DNA of 64,000 nt from Fallopia convolvulus (taxonomy: Eukaryota > Streptophyta > Magnoliopsida > Caryophyllales > Polygonaceae): assembly GCA_964016875.1 (NCBI GenBank), contig OZ024728.1, positions 28,133,328-28,197,327 on the forward strand. The letters are read 5' to 3'. Positions within the stretch are counted from its first letter, which is position 1. Each line of letters begins with the position of its first letter. This document shows positions 11,622 through 23,700 of this stretch, in pieces. The position numbers were made by a program, and so were the translations under genes. The notes beneath the pieces were generated by a model that was given only the letters and a program-made list of their open reading frames with translations, ran no database searches and was not told where the DNA came from.

Positions 11622-11956
11622 GGGAGGAAGGCTAGAGATGGAAACTGGGGAAGATTGATGACGAGATAAACAAGGAAGACACGAAGGGAGTTTGTTAAAA
11701 AAATTAAACTAAAGGGGAAAGTCGTTGATGCAAACACTGACTTATATCCCGAGCCTAATTCATCCGACCTATATTTACAAATATTTTCACCCCAACCTAT
11801 TTCTAAATTTTTTTTCCATTCCAAGCCTAATTTGGTAAAAGATTCTCATCTAGGTGAGGGCAACGTCATGGTAGTCCATTGCACACTACCTGAATGAAGT
11901 TGACATGTTTCTACCGAGGGTGCTAATTTCAATAGTGTTTGGCTCTACCTTTCCCT
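11622..11956. other. intergenic, nothing recognised
   Basis: No supported feature in this stretch. Confidence 0.4.
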
Positions 11957-11969
11957 TTTGATTGTGTGG

Positions 11970-13441
11970 ACATTTTTTTTTGGAAAAGGTAAGGATTTGG
12001 TTTAGCGGACAGGCCCGGTAAAACCAAGAGGTCGTGAACACGACAACTGGAAAACCGGCTAGAATAGACAAAAACAAAACAATGTAAAGTAAGTACAACT
12101 GGCGAAAAGCTGGAACTAGAACGAAAAGAGTAGTGAGGAGAATGAGAGGCTAAAGAGAGATAAACCCTTTAGTATTCGGGTCATAACGAACAAATCACGT
12201 AAGATGAAATGGACTATTGATGTTGACTCCACCGTAATGAAGGATCTTCAATAACCACGAGAACATCCAATCGACCTCGCCAATCACAAGCAATCCACAC
12301 TCAATCCTAGAACCAAATCTCGTAGTCATATAAACCTTGCCCGGAACAAACCTGAGAAAAACACAAACAAACACACACTAAAAAAAAAGAACTCACAATC
12401 AAAGAAGCCCACAAAGGCCCACAAAATACAAAGAGGCCCACTAATGTTATGTTGCAGCAAAGCAACATCGCAAAAACCCAAGATGAACCTTAGTCCTTCC
12501 TTACCACGCAAGGACTTCTTTTTGCAAATTGTTTTTGGCTTTCTTATTTCTCTTTCTTTTTTTTTCCCTTTTTTTATTTGTGGTATGCGTACAAAAAGCA
12601 CACCATTGAAGATCCATCTTAATATCTTTTATTTTTTTCTTCTTATCCATCTTGATTCAAATCCTTTTTTGCTTGGAAAGGAGTTACTCAAAATCAAAAA
12701 AAAAAAACTTCCTTATATTGGTTAGGTCTATTAAAGATTGACATATTTCATGCAATATTCTAAACCAAGCCAGACCACATAGGCAACTACCGACGATTGC
12801 GAGAAATGTAATACCAATCACCACGATGGCTGAGAAATCCGGTGACAGAGAGTCAGGGTCAATGAAAGGAAAAGTCAGATCGATGCACATGAGAGGTTGG
12901 CGAGAAACAAAGTCATTCTCAAGCGGGGACGACGCACCGAAACCGCTAGACGAGCAGAAAGGCCGGCAACGAGAAGTCGACAACGATTTGACGAACAACA
13001 CTCGAAGAAGCAATATCTTTCAAATTTCTTCAAACTAACATGAATAGATTTCACAGCCTTAAGTCAAATTAAAAAAGGGCATTTCGTTTGGCATATCAAG
13101 ATTTAAAAAGTTAGTAGATCAATCAACATTCTCAATCACTGAGCATTAACTTTCTCTACTGGGAAGGTTGGCTTTCTCAGCCCGACAAATAGTGGCTTTC
13201 TCAACGATAAATCAGAAAAAAGTTTTTTGAGATCGAGCAGTAAAATAAACAAGAGGGTTTCAAACGCGCACAAGAAAATGACATATATTATAGACGGGTT
13301 TCAAACCCGTCCAAGAAAAGCAACCAAAATCATGACCGGATTTCAAACCCACACAAAAAACAACCAAAATCATGGGTAGATTTAGGATCCGTACAGACTG
13401 GAGTGCTCTTTCGAAAAAAACGGATTGCGCAAAATCTTACC
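11970..13441 (-). mobile_element. LINE-like retroposon bounded by a 13-bp target duplication
   Basis: The 13-mer TTTGATTGTGTGG occurs at 11957-11969 and 13442-13454, and a T-run (a poly(A) tail on the minus strand) starts right after the left copy. The minus 3' end (CTTACCTTTTCC then A-run) resembles that of the L1 LINE at 33.3 kb. No reverse transcriptase is readable in its 1.47 kb. It could be a truncated or non-autonomous LINE, or a processed retrocopy of an unknown transcript. Confidence 0.5.
13254..13390. repeat. short tandem repeat around a GGGTTTCAAACCCGTCC motif
   Basis: Three to four imperfect copies, about 45-55 bp each, combine GGGTTTCAAACCC (itself palindromic) with CAAGAAAA and CAACCAAAATCATG. 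They sit at the 5' end of the minus-strand retroposon. Confidence 0.65.
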
Positions 13442-13613
13442 TTTGATTGTGTGGTACTTCCAAGAAAAGCACGCGATCCACGTACGAAAGCAATCACCGG
13501 AAATTTGAAAGTTCATCATGCAGAGGTCATAAAATGAACGGCTTGGATCTGCTGCCACGCTGTACGCTTGCAGTGTGGCGCAACACAAGAAAAGCACTTC
13601 AAATAATTTATTA

Positions 13614-13854
13614 CTCCCTCCGTTTCAAAATAGTTGTTCATAGACAAATTTGCACACATATTAAGGAAAAAAAATTCTCCCAAAATTACCCTTGTTAAAT
13701 AGTACAATTATTTTTAAAAGTTGCTTTGGAAAAAGTGTATATAATTAAAGTGGTGTAATTATTAGGGGTATAAGTGGAAAAAATTCACATATGAACATTT
13801 ATTGTGAAACAAGAAAAATTGTCTTTAAGAACAACTATTGTGAAACGGAGGGAG
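13614..13854. mobile_element. Stowaway-type MITE (241 bp)
   Basis: The ends are CTCCCTCCGTTTCAAAATAG and its inverse (CTATTGTGAAACGGAGGGAG), flanked by TA at 13612-13613 and 13855-13856. This is the classic Stowaway (Tc1/mariner-related) terminal sequence and duplication. There is no coding capacity. It ends about 40 bp upstream of the TATA-like box of the starch synthase gene. Confidence 0.92.
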
Positions 13855-13892
13855 TATTTATTTTTCACAAAAGCGATTTTTTGGGTGGCGGG

Positions 13893-13901
13893 TTTATATA
13901 G
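13893..13901 (+). promoter_or_regulatory. probable TATA box of starch synthase III
   Basis: TTTATATAG lies about 120 bp upstream of the ATG and is followed by a CT-rich stretch (13909-13926, CTCTCTCTGTTCTG) of the kind found at plant transcription starts. The transcription start itself is not determined. Confidence 0.55.
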
Positions 13902-14018
13902 CCAAGAGCGATTTCTCTCTCTGTTCTGTTAAGAGTGTAAAGAGTTGGGACTGGAGAGCGCAAGCCGGCTTTCTCATTCTTTGTAGCCCTTGAACAAGGT
14001 TTACAGAAGGAATCCGCC

Positions 14019-14704
14019 ATGGATGCTACTTTGCGAGCTCGGAGCTCTTTCCCACGCATCACATCTAAACCTCACCACTCGACTCTGATATCGCCTCTAG
14101 ACCAGTGCTCCTTCCGGCTGATCACCCGATATTCAAAGGTATGAATGATACCGGATTTGGTGTCTGTCGATGTGCTATGCGTTTGTAGTGAAGGTTTAAT
14201 TTGTGTTTTCTTTTCCTCTATTTGATGGGGTGGATACGTAGATTTCGTTTGATTTCTGTCTTCACGTGCCATTTGAGGGAAATTTTAGCTGAAAATTTTC
14301 TCTCTGGTTTCCTCTTTCTCAAAATTCTTTGATGAATTTTCCGCTTGCGAGCAGAGTAAATTCGTGTATTTAGTTCTTTTTCACGCTCTTCGTAAGCTTG
14401 TGTTTTCGTTGATCGGTTGATGTCGAGGGAAATTGTTTCCCGGCGCAGTAATTTTAAGGCGCCATGAATTTTATTCTTGTTCGATCGCCTTTTTTGCGTT
14501 TAACCAATAGGATCGAGTTTATCTTCATCGCTTCTCGAGTGGGGCTTTTTACGCCCCCTCATGCATGTTAGTCCAACTCCATGTTTAGCTTCTTCTCGGC
14601 GCTCCGGCATAAACTGACATTGTTTGTCCTTTTTCGGCAGTGTCATTCTTGGCGTGTAGATTGCCCAATAAATGGAGGATCAATTCGAATCTATGCCAGC
14701 TCAG
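14019..14704 (+). other. chloroplast transit peptide region (exons 1-2)
   Basis: The first ~60 residues are rich in Ser, Arg and Pro with almost no acidic residues, and end in RIYASS, a plausible processing region. This fits plastid import. The exact cleavage site is not determined. Confidence 0.75.
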
Positions 14705-17700
14705 GTTTGTTACATTTGCTTGCTCTAGGAGAAGTTTGCCTTCTCATCTAAATAATGAATTATTAAATGTGTTTCGATGTGTGCACCATTTCAGACTTTC
14801 CGAATAGGAGGCCAAAGAAAGAATCATCATCAATGGCAAGAGGTAATTTCCCAAGTCCAATGGTGTTTATGCCAAACTCACTGGTTGAGACGGGCTCTGA
14901 AAGGAGGGAAAAGCAGATAAATGGAGATGCTGAAAGTAATCTAGCTTCAGCTATCGGGATAGGTGAAAGTGCACTTGATACTATAATTGTTGGCAATGTC
15001 AAACATGCAGCGATGACTACCAATGGGAAAAGGATTGCGGATAGCAGTAGTGCTGAAATTAATGGTGAAGTTGTAGAGATTTCACAAACAAGTGAACACC
15101 TGCCTACTGGTTATAGAAATCTGGTGAGTGAAAATGGAGATGTTCTAGTTAGCCATGAGAGTGAAGATAATGCCCTATCTCTAGAATCATCAATAGATAA
15201 GCAAGAGAACTTTTCAGGTATGGATGATGATAATCCTAGCCTAGCAGCATCAGATGATACAAAATGTTTAGCAGCAAGGGATGCTGGTCTGAAAAGTTTA
15301 GCAGCAATGAGCAATAATGAGAAAAGTGCAATTAGAATGGGAGCCAATGAAGAAGGCACCAATAAGAGTCTTCCAGGACCAGAAGATGATAAAAGAAGTC
15401 AAGTTCTATTGGGTGATGAAGAAAGAAATTTAGTAGTCTCAGGTGATAACCTGACGAGTTTAGTTCTATTGACTGATGGGGAACATAATCTAGTCGTCTC
15501 TGATCATAATGATCAAGACAAACTTATGGGTGCACTAGGTGATGAGCAGAGACATCTAGTACTTCCAGGCCATGATCAAACAAGTTTAATCATATTGGAA
15601 GATGATGAAAATCTAGTAGGACCAGATGGTGAACGGACAAGTCTAGAAGCAGTGAGCGAGGACAATAAATGTCTAGCAGTTCTAGGTGAAAGCACTATTG
15701 CATCTGCGTTAGTTCAAATTGGACTTAAAGAAGAACATGTAGATTCTAGTAAGCCTGAACTGGGAGATGGTGAGGGTGTCAGTATGGAGACTGAAGAGCA
15801 AATTCAAACTCGAGATGTAGCAGATAAAATGGATGAAGATCGTTCTCATAAATTGACCCTGGAGAAGGAAGCGCAGATGCGTAGGCAAGTAATTGAGAAG
15901 CTAGCAGAAGAAAACTTCTCAACTCATAACAAATTATTTACTTATCCGGAGGTAGTAAAACCCGGTGAAGATTTAGAATTATTTCTTAATCGGAGTCTTT
16001 CTACTTTGATAAATGAACCAAGTGTTTTAATAATGGGATCATTTAATGATTGGCGTTGGGAATCATTCACCATCAAAATGGACAAGAGTCAGTTGAATGG
16101 AGATTGGTGGTCTTGTAAGATTCATGTTCCTAAGGAAGCATATAAGATAGATTTTGTCTTTTTCAATGGGAAAAACATCTATGAAAATAACAGCAGAAAA
16201 GACTTCCATATAAGTATTGAAGGTGGCATGGATGCAGTTTCTTTCGAAAGATTCATTGTTGAGGAGAAACAAAGAGAACTGAAACAGCTGGCTAAGGAAC
16301 AAGCTGAGAAGGAGATGCTGACAGAAGAGCAGAAGCAATTTGAAGAAGAGAGAGCTGCAACTGAAGCTACTAGAGCACAATCCAAGGTTGAAGTTGAGAG
16401 AGGTAAAGCACAGTTGCAAGATCTGATTAAGAAGGCAAAAACATCTGTTGAAAATGTATGGTACCTGGAACTCCATGAGTCTGGTGGTGAAAACCTGGTT
16501 CAGCTGTACTATAACAGGAGCTCTGGCCCTCTTGTTCATTCCAATGAAATCTGGATTCATGGAGGGGTGAATAATTGGAGAGATGGATTATCTATCAGAA
16601 CAAAGTTGATTAAATCTGAGAATAATGATGCTGACTGGTGGTATGCTGAAGGTATGTTGTTTGCAGAATTGTATTCGATTATGTTTTAAAGTGTTTTTTT
16701 TTTATTTGCAATTCTGTTGATGGAGCATGGGATTTGAATTTGCTAATGACTAAAACATGTCCTGAAATGAATCAAAATTCTTCTGCTTGTGTTTTGGTAT
16801 ATCATATTGAAGCATTGTGGTACTAAGAAACATGGAAATCATGACCATATCACATCTGCACCACATTTGGCAGATTTGCAATGGTTAGTAGCTCATACAT
16901 ATGGCTGATGAAGATAGATTCTTTTATTGTGGGATAGTGAAAAACCTGGGATGCATCATAGTTTTCTCATTTGGATTCTCACTAAGGCATTATACTTCAC
17001 TAACATTTTTAGGCTCTTGGCTGAAATAGATTTTTGAAGAAGCAGTTTATAAGCAAGCAATTTGTCTCTTATATTGTTTTTTTCCAACTCTTCCATGGCT
17101 ATACTCAACAACATCAACATCATCGCCCAGTATAGTCCCTCAAGCAGGATCTGGGGGGTCAAGATGGGGGCACCCATACCATGGTCAGGAGAATGCGCCC
17201 GATAGACCCAAAGAAAATTGAAATTCAGCAATGTGACAATAATTACTGAATTTAGTTAAAATGCATCAAATTGATATCGGGGCTTCATCCATCTCAAAGG
17301 CACCAAATTGATTTTATTAACAGTAAAATAAGTAGTAAACAAGGAACTATATATATATATTTATATATGTATGTATATTGTTTTTTTAATTGTAGTTTGT
17401 TCCATGTTGATGCATGTGTTTTACAGTTGCTATGCCTAATCAAGCATTCATTTTGGACTGGGTTTTTGCTGATGGACCTCCTCAAAAGGCACATGTATAT
17501 GATAATAATAACCGCCAGGATTTCCATGCTATTGTTCCAAAATCAATACCGGGAGAACTGTATTGGCTTGAGGAAGAACAACGGATATTCAAGAAACTTC
17601 AGGAGGAGAGGCATGCAAGGGAAGAAGCCATACGTATAAAGGTAAGTTGTTCAAGAGGGGTGATTAATAAGTTGCAGTCTGCTCCATGTTTTATTTTCCA

Positions 17701-20700
17701 AGTTATATTTTTTGGTTTCTTCATTTGCATTTGACTGGTCTTCTTCATTAGCTCCTTTCTTGTTGGAACTGTTTCCTTAAGAAGAGCAATAGAGGCTTTC
17801 CACTTCACCTGTAGTTATGCTGCAGTTGTTTTTTAACATGCTTTTGTTGAGCAAGGCCGACTTTGTCTTGCTGAGAATTTTATGAAGCTTATTTTTTGCC
17901 CATGATACAGGAGAACTGGACAGCTCAGATGAAGGCTAAGACAAAAGAAAGGGCTTTGAAAAGGTTCTTGATGTCACAACAACATATAGTCTACACTGAT
18001 CCTCTGGAAGTCCAGGCTGGAGAGAATGTCACAGTTTATTATAATCCTGCTAACACTGTTCTAAATGGAAAACCTGAAGTTTGGTTTAGATGTTCTTTCA
18101 ATCGCTGGACCCATCATGAGGGCCCTTTGGCAGCTCAAAAGATGGTTTCTGCTGACACTGGTTCTCTTATAAAAACAACTGGTGAGATTTCGAGTCCAGA
18201 ATTTAAGATGTGTATGGTTCCTTCTTGAGAATTATTATATGTTAGCATCCACATTTACACTATTGTCTTGGCTAATGTGCTTGCTTCCCTTATCACATCA
18301 ATTTCAACTGGATTTTTCTTTGATTTTTTTGTGCCTATCTATACTTTGAGATAAATACCTTGACCAACTCTTGCTATGATTTATGTATTTTATCTATGGC
18401 ATGTATTGATTGATAGTAGGAACTAAGAACTAAGAAGTATGAAATCAAAATGTGAAATGTGTAGCGGAAGATGTCATACCAAGGATATGTGTTACTCAAA
18501 GCTTTGAATTACTTTCTTCTGTAATTTCCAGTTCTTGGTTGGTCTTCTAATAACTAAGCACTATACAGTCTTAATGTTTATGAAAAGTTTTCCATGTGCA
18601 TATGTGTACTCATATAGAATCATGTTGTTTGCTCAAAATTTGTTTGTGTTACAGTCAAGGTTCCATCGGATGCATACATGATGGACTTTGTTTTCTCTGA
18701 GAGTGAGGATGGTGGAATTTTTGACAACAAATATGATATGGACTACCATATTCCTGTCTATGGTGGAATTGCGAAGGAGCCACCTATGCACATAGTTCAC
18801 ATTGCTATTGAAATGGCCCCTATTGCTAAGGTGAGTTTGTGACTAGCTTTTTCGTCATTTGTAAATTGGATGCCTGATTTTCTCTTTTTGATAATAACAA
18901 GGTGTTTCACCAAAAATGTTGTTAAAGAAGCTTAGCCTTACTTATGTTGACTGCCAAAGGTTTTTTTTTTGTGGAATCTCCAATATGACATACTGAAATA
19001 GCATAATTTCACAATTACATATTTCTTTTAAATATACGAAAAAGAAAGCACGTACCGTGCATTAGTTGAAGTAACGAGCCACCCAATGCTGAATACATTC
19101 TGGAATCACCCTCATCCGTTCTCTGCCTACTGCCTTCACTACCCCTCTTAGTTTCTAGTGACATCATCATTCGACTTAGGCTTGCTGCCTTCACTAGACT
19201 TTGGGCCTCTCCTACCTTCAAACAACAATATTGCAATCTCCAGCACTCAGAATTCAAAATCAAATTTTTGTAATATGCTGGAGCTATAATTTTGCAGTAT
19301 CAGTTTCGTGAGAATGTGACATATTCTGTTCTGATGAAGAAGTATGACAGATTAATGTGGCAGGTCTTTGTGTCTTGCTGAGGGGTTCACAAATGTGTGA
19401 GGTGGTGGATAGTTGAAGAGTGCCATCTGTATAGGTGGAAATGGTAGTATGGTTTTGTCCACTTTTTGGAACTTGTATAGAGAGTAAATTCATCTCTTTC
19501 ATATGTGGATCATGGTTTTTTGTCATTGCAACATATATTTTAAGCTTACCTGTCAGTTTCTGAAGATGTTATATGCAAGTTTACTTGCCTAATAGGACTA
19601 GGTGGAGGGAGGTATACCTCTATCTGATTGAAGTATCAACTGTCTGTTATCGTAGTATTATGCTTACTTGAAGACTCATGGTTACTTGAAGACTCTTTTT
19701 GCTCCACCATACTCATAGCAGCCACAAGTTGCTCTTTGTTTGCAGGTTGGGGGCCTTGGAGATGTTGTCACTAGCTTATCTCGTGCTGTTCAAGATCTAA
19801 ATCACTATGTGGATGTCATTCTTCCCAAGTATAACTGCCTGAACCTTAGCAATGTAAGATTATTCTTCCTACTTTGCACATGAGATAAAGGTGAATTTAG
19901 ATAAGTATACTTCTTTTTGCTATGACTTTGTGTCAGATAGCTGCATACCTATTATCGTTATGCGTTAGAGAAATTTCTTTCACCTGGACTGTAATTTTTT
20001 AAAAATGAAAAAGTTGTTGCAAATTGTTGGTATATTGGCCTTTATATCTCACTCATTTCACTTTCAAGCACCCCAAAAGCCTTTTTTCCCTTATTCAGCC
20101 AGCGGCTGGTAAACCAAGCCTGTCCTTCTCAATTAAGTCCACAACCCTAGAGTGTCGTATCTACGTTGTCATTCAAGTAGCTCAGCCGCCAACGCCATCA
20201 ATCTGTTTCTCAACCACATGTAATAATACAATAAAGTATAATATGAAGTATAGCTTTGTACACAAAATCAAAATGTTCTTTGGATAAGGTGGCAATTTGA
20301 ATATCAATTTTTCTTTTCTCAAAATTTTATTCTCACTAGATGGGAAAAAAAATAGAAAATTCCTAAGAAATACTTCCTTGGTCCCATATATATGTCCAGT
20401 TACTAAATATCAGATAATGCCTTTCAGATAATCATGGGGCGCATCCTCATGCTCATTGGCTTTTATACAATGCCTTTGAGATGGATATAATCCCTATATC
20501 AATTTTGGTGCATTCTAACTAGAATCAGTTATCATTGTCACATAGCTGAATTTTAGTTTTCCTTGGGTCTTCCGGGCACTGATAATACTTGGGCCTTCTT
20601 CATACACCCTCTTGATTTTTATATTAGGGCAAGGGTGTGTACATCATGGCCCCCCAGATCCTGCCTCACCTTGAATGGAGTGTGGATAATTTTTTGCTTA

Positions 20701-23700
20701 TGAGTGCATACATATATATGCTCCTATTTTTTTTATTAGGTGCGCATCATTTTTTAAAAATTGAAAATGTGCATTGTTTTTTGAAGTGTGTGCATGAATT
20801 TTGAGTACATAAACTTTTTCCTAGGTGTGTATGCAAATTGGTATAAACATTCAGTACTAGGTGTCGGTATTTTGTTTTCTCAAAAAATGTGTACAGGTTG
20901 ATGAACTCTATATGTGTGCATGATGTGCATCACTGTTGTACTAGATGTGCATATATTGTTTTTCTTTGAAAATGTACATGCACTGATAGAGTGTGTGCAT
21001 GACATTTGAAGTTTATAAAACTTTGCCTAAATATGCATCATTTTCTATACTAAATTTTCATCATTTGTTAAAAGTGCATGATTTTGGAACTTTATGTGCA
21101 TGACTTATTAGAGTGCATAAATTCTTGCTTACACATGCATGAACATTGGCTTAAATGTGCATAACTTTTGTACTGAATGTGCATTTGTCTGTACCAAAAA
21201 TTAGAGCATGCAGAACGCACTCCTTTGATATGAATGAATGATTTGAGCCTTTGATTTTTTTAAAATCCAACTTGCCGTACCCAATCCTCACCATTAGTAA
21301 TACTACTAAACCCTACACTGTTGAAAAAGCCTATGCTATCACATATTCACAATGGATCATATAATATGGAATTCCTAGCTAGTGATAATATTAAAAATAT
21401 GAATTACCAAACAATTGTATTTAGCTACAGCTTAGGGATGCCAAACACTAAGTGTTCGTAGTTAAAGCTCAGTCATTGTGCAAAGGAGGCCATCCAAATA
21501 GTTTCAATGTGTACTTTCTTGTAATGCTTGAATGACATGATGGGTTTGTGAAACAGGTAAAAGACCTTCTCTTTCAGAGGAGTTTTCCTTGGGGTGGAAC
21601 TGAGATAAAAGTTTGGTCTGGAAAAGTGGAAGGGCTTTCTGTTTACTTTTTGGAGCCTTGTAATGGGTAAGGGTGAAAAATATGCATTTACTCTTTGGCA
21701 TGTTGAAGCTTTTGTTAGAATTTTCTTCATTTATTGTAGAACTATGGCTTAATTATATTTAACCCTAAAATCCTTTTTTTAATTTGTAATAAATAACTCT
21801 CTTTAGTGTGATAAATGACTTGTTCATCTTTATTTATCTGTCTTGAACTGCTAATTATCTCTACTCTCATGCATAATGAGTAAGGACTTCCCCGTGTCTG
21901 TACTATAAGAGTTTTCTTGTTTGTTTATTATTTGTTTTCTTGTTTATTTGACTTCTCGAAGTGTGCATGAATACTCTTATTTGGCTATTAAGTGTAAAGT
22001 AAGTGCACTTTTAAACACCATCAAGCTTATCTTACATACTTTAGCAATCAGAAGAATAATTTGTACTCTTATCTGTGTTGTCTCGTCTTTGTCTTTCCTC
22101 TTGGGTTGCCTCGGTTACTTCCTGTGCTCTGCGGTCCGTCGGGTCTGTTGGGCTCTCCCCCTTTGCGCCTAGCCAGGGGGGCCCCTATCTTGACCCCCCA
22201 GATTTCCCACAAGGGAAGGTCCACTGGGTAGTTGTTGTTGTTGTTGTGTTTTCTTCTGATGTCGTAAATTGACTTGTTAAAACTTTGCACAGATTTTTCT
22301 CGTCTGGGTCCATATATGGTTGTAGAAATGATGCGCAGAGATTCACTTTCTTTTGCCAGGCGGCACTAGAATTCCTAAAGCAAAATGGATCTCAACCTGT
22401 AAGCTATGTTAATAAAATATAATCATATATATTTCTGCTTTATGAGCTTTCTTGATTAGTCCATTCTGTTGCTAATAATACAGGGTTTGCGTTGGGATCT
22501 AACTCCTGTTCTATGCTGTCATCCTGTTAACTGATGCACCTCTTTTTTTTTTTCAAATAAGTTAAATGTTGCACTTGAGATGAGGAACATTAGTATACTC
22601 ATTTTGGTTCAAAGATCTGAACTGTTTTTGTCCCAATTAAGTTATACGGATTGTTCCAGCATAAACTCTGGAAATCTTTGCCCATTGCTTGGAACAGTTA
22701 CTTTGGCTATAGATGTACAGCAATATTAAACAGTTTTTCACTGGAGCCAAAGAGGTTCTTATAATTGTTCTTTTTTTTTTTTCCTGAAAATGGGTAAATG
22801 TATTAGATCGGGAAAGGAATATACACGAAATTCTTGACCAAATCTGTCAGAGACAAAATTGTCTGGACATCAGTCATTAGCCAGCCATCTCACGCACTAA
22901 ACTAGCCAACATGGCCAGTACACATTAATCCTAGCTCTCCAGGATCTCCTCTCAGTAATGTGCAAATTATACTTTGCCATAATCCTGAATTTACAAACTC
23001 TAATAATGTTGTTAGCACATTCACTTACATTTGAAGTACACCCTCGAAATATCACAGCATCCCTGGCTCTCCAAGTGTGATAGATGGTCCCATTAATAGC
23101 TACAAGTATTGTTTTAAAACTTCTTATTATTGTCGAATAATAGCATACAAGAATAGTACTGTGCATTTCCATCCATCCAATAATGCTTATTTTTAGAATT
23201 GGTAGCTTTCCCTCTGAAAGTTCCTAGCTTGGTATTCCACTGGAAAGCATCCTTGTGGGTAACCTTGACAAAAGACACTACATTGATTAAAATCAAACTG
23301 TAGATTACCATGCTATAATCAAATGTAACCTTGACAAAAGACCCTGAAATGTTGTCATCCCTGTCAGGCTTTAGACAGATGGTCTTGCTGAAATTCATTG
23401 TTATTATTGCTAATACATTCAATATGGGGAGCACAAAAAAAAAATCATGCTGTTCCCAACTCTGATTCAATTATTATGAAATATAGTGTTTCTCTTCAAG
23501 TTCCAATATAAAGAATAAATGTGTTATGTTTGTCAATTGTTGTTCATCAGTGTTCGAATTCTGTCTGGTAAAACATACCATCAGAAATATTTCTCTCTAA
23601 TCATGCTTACTGGTGAATTATGGATTCATTATAAAGTGGCTCTGGATTTGTGGTTTGAATTATGAACTTGCTTAGATTCTATAGTATGTTCTAATGTAGG

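Noticed and set aside
16063..16560. Minus-strand open frame of 165 codons
   Set aside because: Shadow of SS3 exon 3 on the opposite strand.
18190..18228. Apparent end of an SS3 product at TGA 18226-18228 reading through the intron
   Set aside because: A GT donor at 18182 and an AG acceptor at 18654 restore the CBM53 module in phase; the stop is intronic.
20385..20425. Stowaway-like end (ACTTCCTTGGTCCCATATAT) in intron 7
   Set aside because: No matching inverted end was found nearby.
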